A program made the translations under genes and the position numbers. The notes under the pieces are model-generated. The model searched no databases. It worked only from the letters and a program-made list of their open reading frames with translations, and had not been told where the DNA came from. A DNA stretch of 64,000 bases from Silene latifolia (taxonomy: Eukaryota; Streptophyta; Magnoliopsida; Caryophyllales; Caryophyllaceae): assembly GCF_048544455.1 (NCBI RefSeq), contig NC_133538.1:42754969-42818968 (forward strand), in the 5' to 3' direction. This document shows, one piece after another, positions 46,476 to 57,853 of this stretch; position 1 is the first letter of the stretch; every line of letters begins with the position of its first letter.

Positions 46476-47603
46476 AGTGTTGTTAATTCTTAGTGGATAT
46501 GTTCATCATTATATCGTCATAAAATACTAAAGGGATTCTTGCAAGTGTAGGAGCATGATACAAAGGAAATTGTTGATATAATACGATATTTGACATATCT
46601 AAATTCTTGAGTCGTTGCTATCAATTATATTCTAATAAGGATTGTTTATGAAAACTATGTTGGCAATATTATAATGGGATAATTTTTTTTTATGATTTAC
46701 ATGATATGTGTTGGTTCCAATAATAGTCGTTATAGTTACGTTTAATTGAGCCGTGAATATAACTGAGTAAAGAAGTGCAATTAAAATCCTGATGATTGAG
46801 GTAATAGTCGTGCATTAATAAAGATAGGACTGAAATGAATAAAATGAACATGTAAATTACGATATATGAGGATTAAAAATATTTCTAAACGATAAGTCTC
46901 TTTGGCCCGATTGTCTTTGGTAACGATTAGTTAACTTAAGCGAGAGTTGAGAATCTTTTATCCTTTTTAAGTTGTTAGCGATGAATGAGAACTTTGGCTA
47001 TAATAATGAGGGTTACGAGGACGTAACCATGTTTTTAGTTGGGGAGGATTGTAAAATCTTAACGCTTAATTTGCACTCGTTTGTAGATTGTAGTTTTGAC
47101 CAAGTTGATGTTTCGTTGTGAGGTTACCTATGCAAATAAGTCCTATATGTTTTGTTCCTACTTCTGTTAGTTGGTTGATGTGAAAAAGGAGAGTGTAGTT
47201 AAACTACCGGTATTGAGTTATGAGTTGTGGGGCCTTTGTGCCGAGTTATGTTTACGGTCCAGTGCGACCATGGTTATTGAGTTACTTGAGTTTGAGATCG
47301 GAATTTAGATGGAAGATGACGGTGTTCTCAGATAATTATGTAGTTATTATATATCTGTGTTCGCATGTAGTTATTAGTTGTAGTTAATTGGGTTAAGTAA
47401 AGAAGAGCTAAAACTTCGGGACGAAGTTTATTTTTAGGAGGGCAGAATGTAACATTCCGTGTTTGTCAAGTTTAATTGAAGTGTCAAGTGGGTGTTAACC
47501 GTGTCAGAAATTCGTGATATCCGTAAGTACAATATACAATACCTTTCTGTTGTTGAGTATGGGAGCGAACTTCGGGACGAAGTTCATTTTAAGGGAGGAA
47601 GAC
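44698..47603 (+). other. Interior of the long-LTR element, no coding capacity
   Basis: The primer site TGGTATCGAGC (44701-44711) is one base short of the standard TGGTATCAGAGC. The interior is AT-rich with stops in all frames and a 36-base A run at about 46439-46474. The end carries CGGGACGAAGTT twice (near 47418 and 47572), followed by the purine tract AAGGGAGGAA (47591-47600). I see no trace of Zn knuckle, protease or RT. Confidence 0.8.
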
Positions 47604-50321
47604 TGTAATACCCCGTATTTTTATATAATAAATTAAACGGATATTATTGAATTAAACGGATATAATTAAACGGATATTATTATATATTAATTATTATACA
47701 TTTTATATTACCAATTAAGTCGGGTAAATTATTGAGTCGATAATCACGTTAAATTATTTTAATTAACCGCGTTGTATCGATATAAGTTAATTGTGACGGG
47801 TTTATATGAAATTCGAAATGTGAGTCTAACCTTTCTCGACCTATCATATTTTGACTACACATCGCACCTACCTACTTTTATTAAAATATATCTTTATTAT
47901 TATATATTATTATTATTCTAATATTGTTATTATATTATTACAATCACATACCATAATCATTCCTCTTTATTCCTTTACTCTTTTTTTTTTCCAGCAAACA
48001 ATCACATACCATAATTAATAATAATAGTACCATAACTAATAATGGTACCCCAAATTAATTAATAATAGTACCATAACTAATAATAATACCCTACCTTAAT
48101 TAAATAATAGTATCCTAATCCTACAAATACTACCACTACCCGTAATGATGAAAGCACAAACACAACAACCAGCCTTCCTCTTTTCTTAGATCCAATCTTA
48201 CCTTTCACGCATTTCGAGGGAGAGAGAGTGAGCGTGGGCCTTGACAGTGCAGCAAGGAATAGAGTAGGGCGGTTGTCGGCGTGGTAAGGCGGCTCTGGTG
48301 GCGGTAGTGGTGTCGGAAAAGGTAAGCATTCAACCACCCCTCCTCTGTTTTCGCATATACTAGCGGTTTTGTTGGTATTTGCGTGTCTGTTAGAGGTGTT
48401 TCTGGTGGTGGTTGTCGGGGTAATGATAATGGGTGTTATATGGCGAGTATATTGGTGGTGTATAGGTGGTCTTTAGGTGGTGGTGGTGGCAGTAATAGGC
48501 GGCAGCGACGGATGGGGTATAAACGGGTTTAGCTGCGTTTTCAGAACGGGTTTAGGTGTTTAGATTTGGGGTGGAGCCACTGTGGACTCGGGGGAGGTCG
48601 AAACAGTGGTTCCATGTTGTCGGGGTTCGTGGGCTGGTGGCGACCAGGTCTGTGGTGGTTGGCCAGGGAATAGTTGTTGGCTGCGGTGATGGTGAAGGGA
48701 GAACAGAGGGTGTTTGGTGAGGATGCACGGTGAACCATGTCAGTTGCCAGCCCTGGTTCGACTCGCCGGCGGCAGTCGACCAGGCTGGTGGTGGTTGTTG
48801 GTGGTGGGGTCGAAGTGGGGGATATGGCTGGTGGTTGTCGTGGTGGTGTGAGTGGCGCGTGGTGAGGGTGAGTGAGTGTAAAGGGGACGGGGTGTTAAAG
48901 TCGGGTATTCGAATTGTTTCGAAGCGGGTTGCATAGTTTAATCGTATAATTCTTTAGTTGGTCGTGTCTTAATTAATTAATGTAGTTTCCGTGACATTTA
49001 AATAATTTAATTAATTTAATCCCCCGAGTTATTTAATATGATTAGAGACGGGTTGGAGTCGGGTGTTTGAGTTGTTTAAAGTTAGATTCGGGTTCTTAAT
49101 CGTTTAATTCATTTAAATCTTTTAATTAACATATTAGTTATGTAATTCAATTCCCGAGTCACTTAAATAATTATTTAATTCAATTCTCGAGTCACTTAAA
49201 TAATTATTTAATTCAATTCCCGAGTTACTTAAATAATCATTTAATTTAATCTCCGAGTCATTTAAATAATTTAGAGAATTTAGAGACGAGCTTGGAGTCG
49301 GGTTGGTTAAACTGGAAAACTGCTATATCGGGGAAGTTTCCATTTAAGGAAACTTCCATTTAGGAAGTTCTATTTTTAGTAACTTTCTATTTTGGGAACG
49401 GGAATAGTTAAGTAATCATTTATCATTATTTATCTTTCAGAGGGCGAATTTGTTGTGGAATATTACTGAGCATCTGTTCATTTGACTGCAGTACTGAGGT
49501 AGGGAAATACACTTGTCCTATTATCGTTGCTGTTGAATTGTGTTGACTGGATTCGTGGTTGTTGATTTACGTTATCATTTATATTCGGAAATGTGATTGA
49601 CTGATTTGATCGTATTGAGTATGATATCACAACATCGGGTAACTGGCATGATTTTATGATTCATCAGTTCATTGATTTATATATATATTGTGTTGCATCA
49701 ATTTCTTTTGAGCATTCATATGCATTGGAGTTGGAGGATGGTGTGGTGGTGATGAGATCGTGATACGATGTGATGTTGTGATAAGGCCCAGGCGGGTTCT
49801 GCAGACTCGCCCTGGATAACCTCATTGTTGAGTTGTATATCGACGACGGTCGATTGATAGTCTCCGGGGATCGGTATGGTGGGCGTTCGGGTTTGTGTGT
49901 GATTGAGTTGTGATGGAGATGGAGGTGGCGGAGTATCATGCATATCATATTTATTGTTTTATTGTTTTCCCTACTCAACCTCGCGGTTGACCACAATGTG
50001 TGTATTCGTGAACACCGTGACGACCCAAATATTGGCGGCGATCTTGACGGGTTTAAGAGATAGGACGGAGCCGGATGGGCGTGAGACATTGGATCGATTT
50101 ACTTAGTAGCTAGATCATCATCTAGAAGACTTTCACTTTTATTTATGTCGGTTTTGTAATTTGAGTTGAAAAGAGGATTTGTAATAATTAAGTTAAAATA
50201 TTATATAAATTGCCTTGGAGTTTAATTTGTTATTCACTACCTCGGGAAACCGAGATGGTAACAGTCCGTTTTATTAGGGAATGTCTTGACGAGGACTTCT
50301 TTTATAAACCGGGGTGTTACA
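47604..50321 (+). repeat. Right LTR of the long-LTR element
   Basis: 2,718 bp. It is colinear with the left copy and identical over long stretches, but with clusters of short replacements, for example TCAGTTGCCAGCC versus TCGATTGCCGACC near 48738. See findings. Confidence 0.92.
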
Positions 50322-50488
50322 GTATCATCAATGAGTATGAACCTGGAAGCCTTTATTTTAAAAGCTCTCACTTCCTTCTTATCGTGTGGTAGCTTGTTAT
50401 GGCGCAGACCTTGATCTAGGTAAGGTGTGCGCCGCCGTCTGGTTGGTCGGCTACTTGGTCGGCGCCTTTGCTGTTTGGCCGAGAGCTC

Positions 50489-50998
50489 TCACCTTCCTCT
50501 CAGAATCGCTGATTTCCTTTTTGCTTTGTGAATCCTCCGTTCACCTCTGTCTATTTCGTCTGCCTTATGGATAGAAGGTTCCGGCATATGTGCTATTGGA
50601 ATGCTGGATAGCTCTGTTGGTTTGAATGTTGCCCCAAGGGTTTCTAGGGCGTCTGCTTCCACGTTCTGGTCTCTGGGAACCTGTTTAAGCTTACAAGTTT
50701 CGAAATTTTGTTTTAATTCCTTTGCTACTTTCAAGTATGCAATCATCTTCGAATCTCTGGCTATAAACTCATCATTCACGTGGTTGACTATTAACAAAGA
50801 GTCACTGGATATGAGCAGGTGTCTGACCCCTAGCTCCAGAGCTAGCTTCATTCCCAATATCAAGGCTTCGTATTCCATTTCATTGTTGGTTGCCTTGAAT
50901 TCACACCTTACAGCTTGTGCTATCAGATCTCCCTGTGGTGATCGCAGAATTAATCCTACACCTGCCCCCCTTTGGTTAGAGGCTCCGTCGATATACAT
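50489..50998 (-). pseudogene. Tat-2 second (archaeal-type) RNase H
   Basis: A 169-codon open frame starts M-Y-I-D-G-A-S-N-Q-R-G-A-G-V-G. It continues with N-N-E-M-E-Y-E-A-L-I-L-G, S-S-D-S-L-L-I-V-N-H-V and a tail containing N-V-E-A-D-A-L. These carry the D-E-D-D catalytic set of RNase H. This extra RNase H behind the standard RT/RNase H is a Tat-lineage feature. The domain itself looks undamaged, though the polyprotein is broken upstream, and pol is cut downstream at 50326 by the long-LTR insertion. Confidence 0.8.
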
Positions 50999-51116
50999 CT
51001 GCCAGACCTCTGTTTGCTTACTTCCTTCTAAAGTGAGGATCTCGGTATCTGCTAGATTCGGATGGTTTGATCAAGTCGACACGAAGTCGGCCGATGCTCG
51101 TGATTTAACCTTTGTT

Positions 51117-52477
51117 CTAGGGTCGTATTGGATGTCGTATCCACCGAGGTGTACTTGACCATTTAGACATTCTTCCTAACGATTCGGGTTTCCTCATGAT
51201 AGCTTTTAGCGGGTAGTTTGTCACAACATGTATGATGTGTGACTCAAAATAGGGACGCAATTTGCGAGATGCTACTACCAATGCTAGTACTAACTTTTCA
51301 AGGGATGTGTACACTGTCTCTGCCGGCAGCGAGACTTGCTCACGTAGTATACTTGGCTTCTGTTCCTTTTCTTGCTCTCGACTAGGGCGGCACTCACTGC
51401 TACTTCCGTGACGGCTAGGTATAGGAATAATGGTTCTCCTGGCTTTGGTTTTGACAAAGAGTGGCGGGTCAAATTTCTTGAGATAGTGCTTCAGGTCTCT
51501 GAAGGCTTTCTCGTGTTCGGCCACTCACTCAAACTTCCGGCTTTTCCTTAGCACGTCGTAAAATAGCCTCCGCATTTGTCGAAGATCTTGAAATGAACTG
51601 TTGTGGGCTGCTACCTTTCCAGGTAATCTCGAACATCTTTAGGCTTCTCGGGTGATTCCACTGTAAAATGACTTTGATCCGCTCGATCTTTGGCTTCTAT
51701 TCCTCTTTGAGTCACAATATAGCCCAAGAACATGCCGGAAGATACCCCGAAGGTGCATTTAGATGGGTTTAGTTTCATCTTGTATTCCCGAGGGTCTTTG
51801 AATGTTTCTGCTGGATGCCGCATATGATCTTTGGCTTTTCCTGACTTCGCCACCATGTCATCAATGTACACCTCAATGGTTCTTCCTATTTGCTCTTTGA
51901 ACATGCGGTTAACCAACCTTTGATACGTGGAGCCTGCGTTCTTTAGGCCGAATGGCATGACGTTGTAGCAATATATTCCTCTCGCGGACATAAATTGTCT
52001 TCTCGATCTGCAGGATCCATCTTGATCCGATTGTATCCACTCCATGCATCCGAAAATGTTAGCATCTCGTGTCCAAATTGTTGCGTCTACTATTGCATCA
52101 ATATGAGGCAGGAATAGATCTTTGGGACATGCTTTGTTGAGATCGGTGAAGTCCACACATACTCTCCACTTCCCATTCTTTTTAGGCACCACCACTACAT
52201 TAGACAACCATTCGGGTATTTCACTTCTCTTATCTTCTTTCTTTGCCAAAGAAGTGTCTACTTCCTGGTTGATTACCTTATTTCTCTCTGCTGCAAACTT
52301 TCTCCTTCTCTGTTGGATGGGTTTACACTTTGGGTCCACGCTAAGCTTGTGTGTTATGATGGATGGATCTATGCCTACCATATCATCGTGTGACCATGCA
52401 AAGCAATCCATGTTATCTTGTAAGAATTTGACTAGCTGCTGTCGTAAGCTCCTCGTACATCCCGCTCCAATGAGCAC
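51117..52477 (-). pseudogene. pol: Tat-2 reverse transcriptase and first RNase H, broken
   Basis: Frame 52477-51611 (288 codons) has W-L-S-N-V-V-V-V-P-K-K, V-C-V-D-F-T-D-L-N-K-A, then a shifted stretch. It resumes with M-P-F-G-L-K-N-A-G-S-T-Y-Q-R and the catalytic Y-I-D-D-M near residue 208, followed by K-M-K-L-N-P-S-K-C-T-F-G. Frame 51524-51117 contains the connection and first RNase H (A-F-R-D-L-K, then L-R-P-Y-F-E-S-H). Frames change near 52070-51980 and 51600-51530. RT would copy element RNA in the particle. Confidence 0.8.
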
Positions 52478-52749
52478 GGTTCTCTCTGGTGCAACTTATC
52501 CAGGTTAATCTGGTCCGGCTCTTCTGGGGCTCGATGTATTCGTCTGGATAGGCGCTTCAGTAATTGCTATGCGGGAGGGCTGGCGGTGCCCTTGAGTGCC
52601 TTCATGTAGCAGCCTCTAGCTTCCTCCCGATCTCCTCTTATCGTTTCTACTCCCGTGGGGTGGGGAACTTTATGCACCGTGATATGTTGAAGGGACTCGC
52701 TTTCATCCGGTGCGACCATGGTCTTCCTAGGATGACGTTGTAAGTAGAG

Positions 52750-55031
52750 GGCCATCTATAACCATGTACCGACTTGCTTGTTGACTCCTCCCACATAGGT
52801 TGGGATGACTATCTCACCTAGCGAGTGGTTGTTTCCCATTTGAAGCCTACTAGCGGAATAGTCTTTTTCTCAGAAATCCTTCTCGCTGAATTCCATGTTT
52901 TCTATGGTTTTCAGCATGATTAAGTTGACCGAGCTTCTGTATCTACCAAGACCTTTCTTCGCGTGCGGTTGGCCATTGACAAGGTGATAATAAGTGCATC
53001 ATGGTGTTCTCTTTCATCGTATGTATCTCCCTCATCGGCCGATCACGCGAGATCACTGTGAGATATTCTGCAAGAATTGGTTGGTCTGTCTCCTTTGGTC
53101 TCGGTGGCATGCCTTTTAGTCTGCTGAGTATGTCGGGCCGCTTAAGTTTGAGCCGCTTTGTTATCACATTTATAATTTTAGTGCATGTGGGTGGGTTGCA
53201 CGGCCATGAGCCTACCTTATCTTCTTTGCCGCTTGCCCCCACGTGGTAACAGGTGGCTCGATTTTCCTTGTTCGTACAGGCGCTTGATCTCTCTTCTCAA
53301 TGTATAGCAGTCCTCAGTATTGTGCCCAATATCACGGTTAAATTCGCACTTCTTCTTGCTATCCTTTCTCCAGGCTTGCTCTCCTACTGATGGGTTAGGC
53401 CACCTGACTCCGTCTCCGATCTCTCTAAGTGCCTTCAAGATTCCTCCGATACCTGTAGTGAACCCATATTCTGCCAAGGTGGGGAGTAGTTGTTTTTCCT
53501 CGATTCTGTTGAATCCCCTCCCATATGGCCTATATCTCTTGTCCTTCTTGTTGGTGGTTTGCTTTCTTCCTGATTTCTCCACGGTGAAGTACTAGAAATA
53601 CTTGGCGTGCTCGTAAGCGGCTCGCTAGGATATCTTCCTCCCGGTCGATCGCGGCACCTTTCTCTCTGCATCGCTTCGAAACTATGGCAAGGATGCATAG
53701 TCACCGCTTGTATAGATCGAGTCATGGTGGAGGCCTCTTCTCAAGGCTTCTACTTTGTTGAGATATCACACTCTCGTCTTTGCTACCTTCTCATTGTTAA
53801 ATCTGGTATTGTATTCTCCAATGCTCTCTCCTCGCTTACGGACGATTCTCGTCACAGTCCCCTGCGTGCTTCGTGGCTTTACTGCCGCTTGCGAACCGTG
53901 AGTAAATGCGTTTACCAATTCAAAAATGTAGATATCGACTGTTTGGCGAGCTTACAAACCATCGAAGTCTTTGGTCTGTTAGGGTGGACCCGAATCCTTT
54001 GCACATGCAGGCTTCCTTAACTTGTCCTATGGTCATTACCGTCATCATTTTCTTTTATCTTGGTGATATGATCAAAGGGGTCTGTTTGTCCGTCGAAGAG
54101 AGGCATATTTGGGTTTGTGAACCCCTTTGGCATGGCTGTGACGGATATGGTGTCCACGAATGGCGAGTCGACATAACCGTCTGAGCCGCTTTCTCGAGTG
54201 GGGGTGGTAGCCCGGAACCCTACTTAGCATCTCCTTTAGTTCCAAGTCTGCGATTAGTTATATTGGTGAATCTGGGGTCCTCCGTCACCGTCTGCATATT
54301 TCCTCCCGATCCGGTTTCTTGAAGGTTCGATAAGCTCCGTGACCCGGGGGTTTGCGATAACGATTGTCCCATCTTTGCCGATTCACTTGCTTTGGTTTGA
54401 CTCGGATCCTGCTATAGGTGTCGATCGATTCTTTGCGGGATCGCTAAACGGGAGGCCACTGTTTGTATCCCTACGCACCGGGTGGGCGCCGACTATCTCG
54501 GCGTGAGGTATCCTAACCCTCGTGGGGTTATCCTTCCATCCGATGGTGTCGTAGCCAAATCCAATCTTGTAATTATTTCACTTTGGTATCTGCTGCCCGC
54601 CACTCCTTGCGTCGGATCTACCAAAGGAAATCTTCCTTCACCTGTCTTGTTTGCCGGAGTCTTTGGATCGCGCCAGGAGATCAATTTGTGCCCGAGCTCT
54701 CTGTCTCTCCTTCTTACCTCAAAGATCTGCTCTCCTTTGATCTTCTCTCATGTTTTCCATAGCTTTAAAAGATTTTCCACGCCGGCGAGCGAGAATCTGC
54801 GTGGGGCCAGGCGGCGGAGTGACGCCCGAGCTTGATGTTCCTTTGTCCGATCGTCAGTGCCGAGACAAGACAACGGGTCCTGGGAGGTAGAGAGGCTTTT
54901 GTTGTCGGTATGATTCTTAGGGTATGTCCGAGAGCTGCGTAGCTACTTTGTCGATGTTGGACTTTGGGTAGACGATGGTGGTGGCGATGGTCACCGCTCC
55001 CCGACATGGCTTCGTATACTTGCTTTTCCAT
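52750..55031 (-). pseudogene. gag: Tat-2 gag and protease, broken
   Basis: The N-terminal frame 55031-54765 starts MEKQVYEAMSG directly after the primer site. The middle is decayed. Frames 53725-53435 and 53582-53217 include Y-R-P-Y-G-R-G-F and the nucleocapsid-like C-E-F-N-R-D-I-G-H-N-T-E-D-C, the same motif as in Tat-1 gag. The protease is near 52950-52800 (S-V-N-L-I-M-L-K-T-I); its D-T-G loop is interrupted by a one-base loss in a GG pair near 52940. Gag forms the particle and the protease processes Gag-Pol. Confidence 0.65.
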
Positions 55032-55067
55032 TGTATATCTCGAATATCAACGATTGACGACCACAAT

Positions 55068-55085
55068 GCCCCACGGTGGGCGCCA
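55068..55085 (-). other. Tat-2 primer binding site
   Basis: The minus strand reads TGGCGCCCACCGTGGGGC three bases after the 5' LTR end. This 18-mer is a familiar primer site of Tat-type elements. It confirms that the right-hand LTR is the 5' one. Confidence 0.75.
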
Positions 55086-55088
55086 AAC

Positions 55089-55191
55089 TGTTTAGGTCTT
55101 TTTTACCTAAGTCGATTTAGGGTCAATGTAGTCTATATTCGTTGGTTGATTGTATGATGATTTATATGTCAATAAGTAAACGGGAAATAAA
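55089..55191 (-). repeat. Tat-2 5' LTR, inner 103 bp
   Basis: TGTTTAGGTC... up to GGGAAATAAA, where the CACTA element begins. The last three bases AAA (55189-55191) are the left target duplication. It matches 36676-36778 with one difference. Confidence 0.92.
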
Positions 55192-55213
55192 CACTACAGG
55201 AAAAACGCGGGAA

Positions 55214-55675
55214 ACTGACGGAAAAATAAAGCCCATACTGACGGCATTTCCGTCGGTATTTCACGTTCCTGACGGAAATTCCGTCAGGCATCAGTGGTCG
55301 ACTTATTTCGTCAAGAAAATACCCGATCTTGACGGAATTTCCGTCAGTCTTCCAGAACACTGACGGATATTTGACGGAAAATCCGTCTTTATTTATAGGT
55401 CAAAAGTGACGGAATTTCCGTCAGTGTTTTGCATTCCTGACGGAAATTCCGTCGGTTGTGTCTGACACGTGGCATTCCACGTAAGATTCTGAAATCAAAA
55501 TACCATGGGGTAGTGACGGAAATTCCGTCGCTTTTCTCACTTTACTGACGGAATTTCCGTCAGTTCCAGGGACACGTGGCCTTTTCCTGTTAATTCTGGA
55601 AAAATGGAGAGGGAAAGCAGTGACGGAAATTCCGTCGGTATTTTAAAATTACTGACGGAATTTCCGTCAGATCTA
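55214..55675. repeat. CACTA left subterminal repeats
   Basis: At least ten copies of TGACGGAAATTCCGTCAG or close variants and half-sites lie within 480 bp of the left end, in both orientations and often in pairs separated by 15-20 bp. In En/Spm such subterminal motifs are bound by TNPA-type protein to bring the ends together. Confidence 0.9.
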
Positions 55676-56054
55676 TTAAAAAACAAAGGGCCGAAACAAA
55701 GAAACTGCTTGCCCGGCCACGATCGTTTTTGCATCGTTTCAAATACAACTTTTTGCCAACCACGATGCCTATTTGCATCGTTTCCAATATAAACAAAACC
55801 TGCAAAACACATCCAATCGCCGACCGCCAAGCGGAATCCATTTTCACGTCGACCGCTAATGCGGAATCAATAGACAACAAAAGAGAAGGGGACGCAAATT
55901 GTTTTACATAAAAACATAGTCAAATTTGTACATTGTCTTACAAATTAAACAGAGAATTGTTTTACCATGTCTTTCATACTTACTAGACGACAATACTAAC
56001 TAAACTAAAGTTCTAACCTAAAGGCTCTAACCTAAAGGCTCTAACTTAAAGGCT
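55676..56054. other. CACTA non-coding 3' segment
   Basis: This stretch holds no convincing gene, only the 3' flank of the TNPA-like gene. Two tandem copies of a ~45-bp segment (ATCGTTTnnAATACAA... and GCATCGTTTCCAATATAA) and three copies of CTAACCTAAAGGCT at about 56012-56048 are visible. Confidence 0.5.
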
Positions 56055-57552
56055 CTAAGTGTTTATAGGGTCAATAAAACTACCACCAATACCTCCAAAC
56101 CCGTCATCACCACCCCCAAAGTCATCCCGTCTATGTGGAGTAAATTGTGAACACGTGTTTGGGGGTTGAGATGCTTGCAAATCAGCCCAAGCCTTTCTCA
56201 TTGCCGCCATTTCTTGACTGTTCTTGAACCTGTCTTTCAAGAGCAACTCGAGCGGCTCGCTCATCATTCATTTGGGTGGAAAGTCAGAAATCATGCTAGG
56301 AGCATAAGACAAAGACCGTCGCCCGACTTTGTTAGGAGGAAGATCATACCATATTTGGGCCCCGGTAGGTCCTGTCCCAAACATCCGGTTCTTCTCGTCA
56401 AATCCTCCTACACCTTGTAGTAGGCCTCAATCTCGTCGGAGACTGTCCAGTGGAATGGTGGCTCATCTCCTCTTGGAAATCACGCTGAAAAAATAGAAAA
56501 TCGTCAGAAATGATATATATATATATACCTATCTTTATAAGAAAGAGATTATCGTTCTTTGTAATAAAAATAAATATTAAATTAAATTCAAGAATTTACC
56601 TCAACATCAGCCGCTCGAGGGTTAACCCACTCGCCCTTCTTATTTTTCTTCGTCTTCATGAACATCTTGTGGGGGTGGCCTCTTGACCAAAATTATTCAG
56701 AAACAAGTAAAATCAAGTATATTTTTGTCAATCATATATATTAACCACTTTTTAAAAGCAATATAAACAATACTTACCAATTCCTTGAAAGCATCGGAGC
56801 AACTCTTACGACCAAGAGTGTGGGTGCCCAATGCTTTCCCATCTTTCCCACCCGACTTCCTATTTGCCGTGTTGATTTTCGAATGTTTGGCAAAAGTAGG
56901 ATCATTTGGCCTATTCCTAAGGTTCTCCAACCAAGAAACAGGCACCCACTTTGGCGGTTTCTTGTTATATTTTATTCCATTGATAAGAGTGGTAATCCGC
57001 CTCGTTACCCTCGCCTGCCACTCAGGAATAGGATCATACCCAGGATCGATGGATCTTACATGAGTCTGTTTCAAAAAACAAGTGTGAAATTAGTTATATA
57101 AAACTTTGGAAAATTCTTATAAACTTAAGAAAATTATTAAAATTATTATTGAAAAACATAATTACCGCAAAGTAATTCCACATCTTCGACGTGTTGTGCG
57201 TTACTCGCTTCACCCCACCTAGTGAAGTACTCATCTCTGTGTTACGGTGAATGACCAAGTAACATATTTCTTGATTGCTTCGTCATCCCACCTGAAAAAC
57301 ACATAAATATTTGAAATTAAAACTGTAAATGTTAAAGTTTTTTTAAACTTAAGAAAAATTAACATAAACTTACCAATAATGATCTGGCCGAGCACGGGCC
57401 TCTGAGAGAATCACCTGCATGTTCTCCTGTCTAGTTGATGGAAATTCAGGATTTTCCTCATCCTCAACCTCTTCGTCCTCCCGATTCCGTTGAGATGCGT
57501 TTGCCTTACTATTGCTCCCAATCATACGGCGAAAAATGTTCGGCATAATCAC
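56055..57552 (-). CDS. TNPA-like CACTA protein (Transposase_24-like), multi-exon
   Basis: Exon-like frames are 57552-57370 (starts MIMPNIFRRMIG, acidic E-D-E-E-V), a short piece near 57290-57180, 57074-56697 and 56267-56055. The middle frame contains W-Q-A-R-V-T-R-R-I, W-V-P-V-S-W-L-E-N-L-R-N-R-P and H-T-L-G-R-K-S-C, which resembles the PF03004 plant transposase family (W-x-x-x-S, then H-x-x-G-x-x-S). The last exon ends with F-G-G-G-D-D-G-F-G-G-I-G-G and a stop at 56055. Introns contain TA-rich runs, including an AT run near 56512-56528. This type of protein probably binds the subterminal repeats. Exon borders are not certain. Confidence 0.6.
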
Positions 57553-57853
57553 TGCATGTTAACAATTCAAATCGTTAGTATATATAAACAATTGAAAAAA
57601 ACACTATGGAAAACTGTGAACTAATTACCACTTGCCTCTTTAATGCATTTTATTGGGTGAATTGAGAGGTTTCTTATAACCAAATCTTGAAAATTGAAAC
57701 ACACTATTGATGTTAAGCTAAAACGACATGTATAAAACAAAAAACCAAATAGCTTAGAACGACAAGTAATAAAAAACGGAGGGCATATTTTATTGAATGT
57801 TTAATAATTGTACAATTACAACTAGTCCTCCTCACTATCACTATCACTACAAA

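Larger units (their letters stand above)
41974..50321 (+). mobile_element. Non-autonomous long-LTR retrotransposon (LARD-like), 8.35 kb
   Basis: LTRs of 2,724 and 2,718 bp (41974-44697, 47604-50321) start TGTAATACCCCGTATTT and end GGGGTGTTACA, and GTATC flanks both sides (41969-41973, 50322-50326). The 2.9-kb interior has a tRNA-Met-like primer site and a polypurine tract but no gag or pol. Long LTRs with a non-coding interior define LARD-type elements, which need proteins from a relative. The LTR ends resemble those of Tekay/Del gypsy elements. Inserted in the pol region of Tat-2, between RNase H and integrase. Confidence 0.9.

Noticed and set aside
44571..47600. Hidden gag-pol in the interior of the long-LTR element
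   Set aside because: I looked for Zn-knuckle, D-T-G, Y-x-D-D and integrase patterns on both strands and found none. Stops are dense in all frames.
55214..55675. CRISPR-like array of short palindromic repeats
   Set aside because: Repeat spacing and orientation are irregular, and the motifs sit at both ends of a CACTA transposon in a plant genome. They are subterminal transposase-binding repeats.
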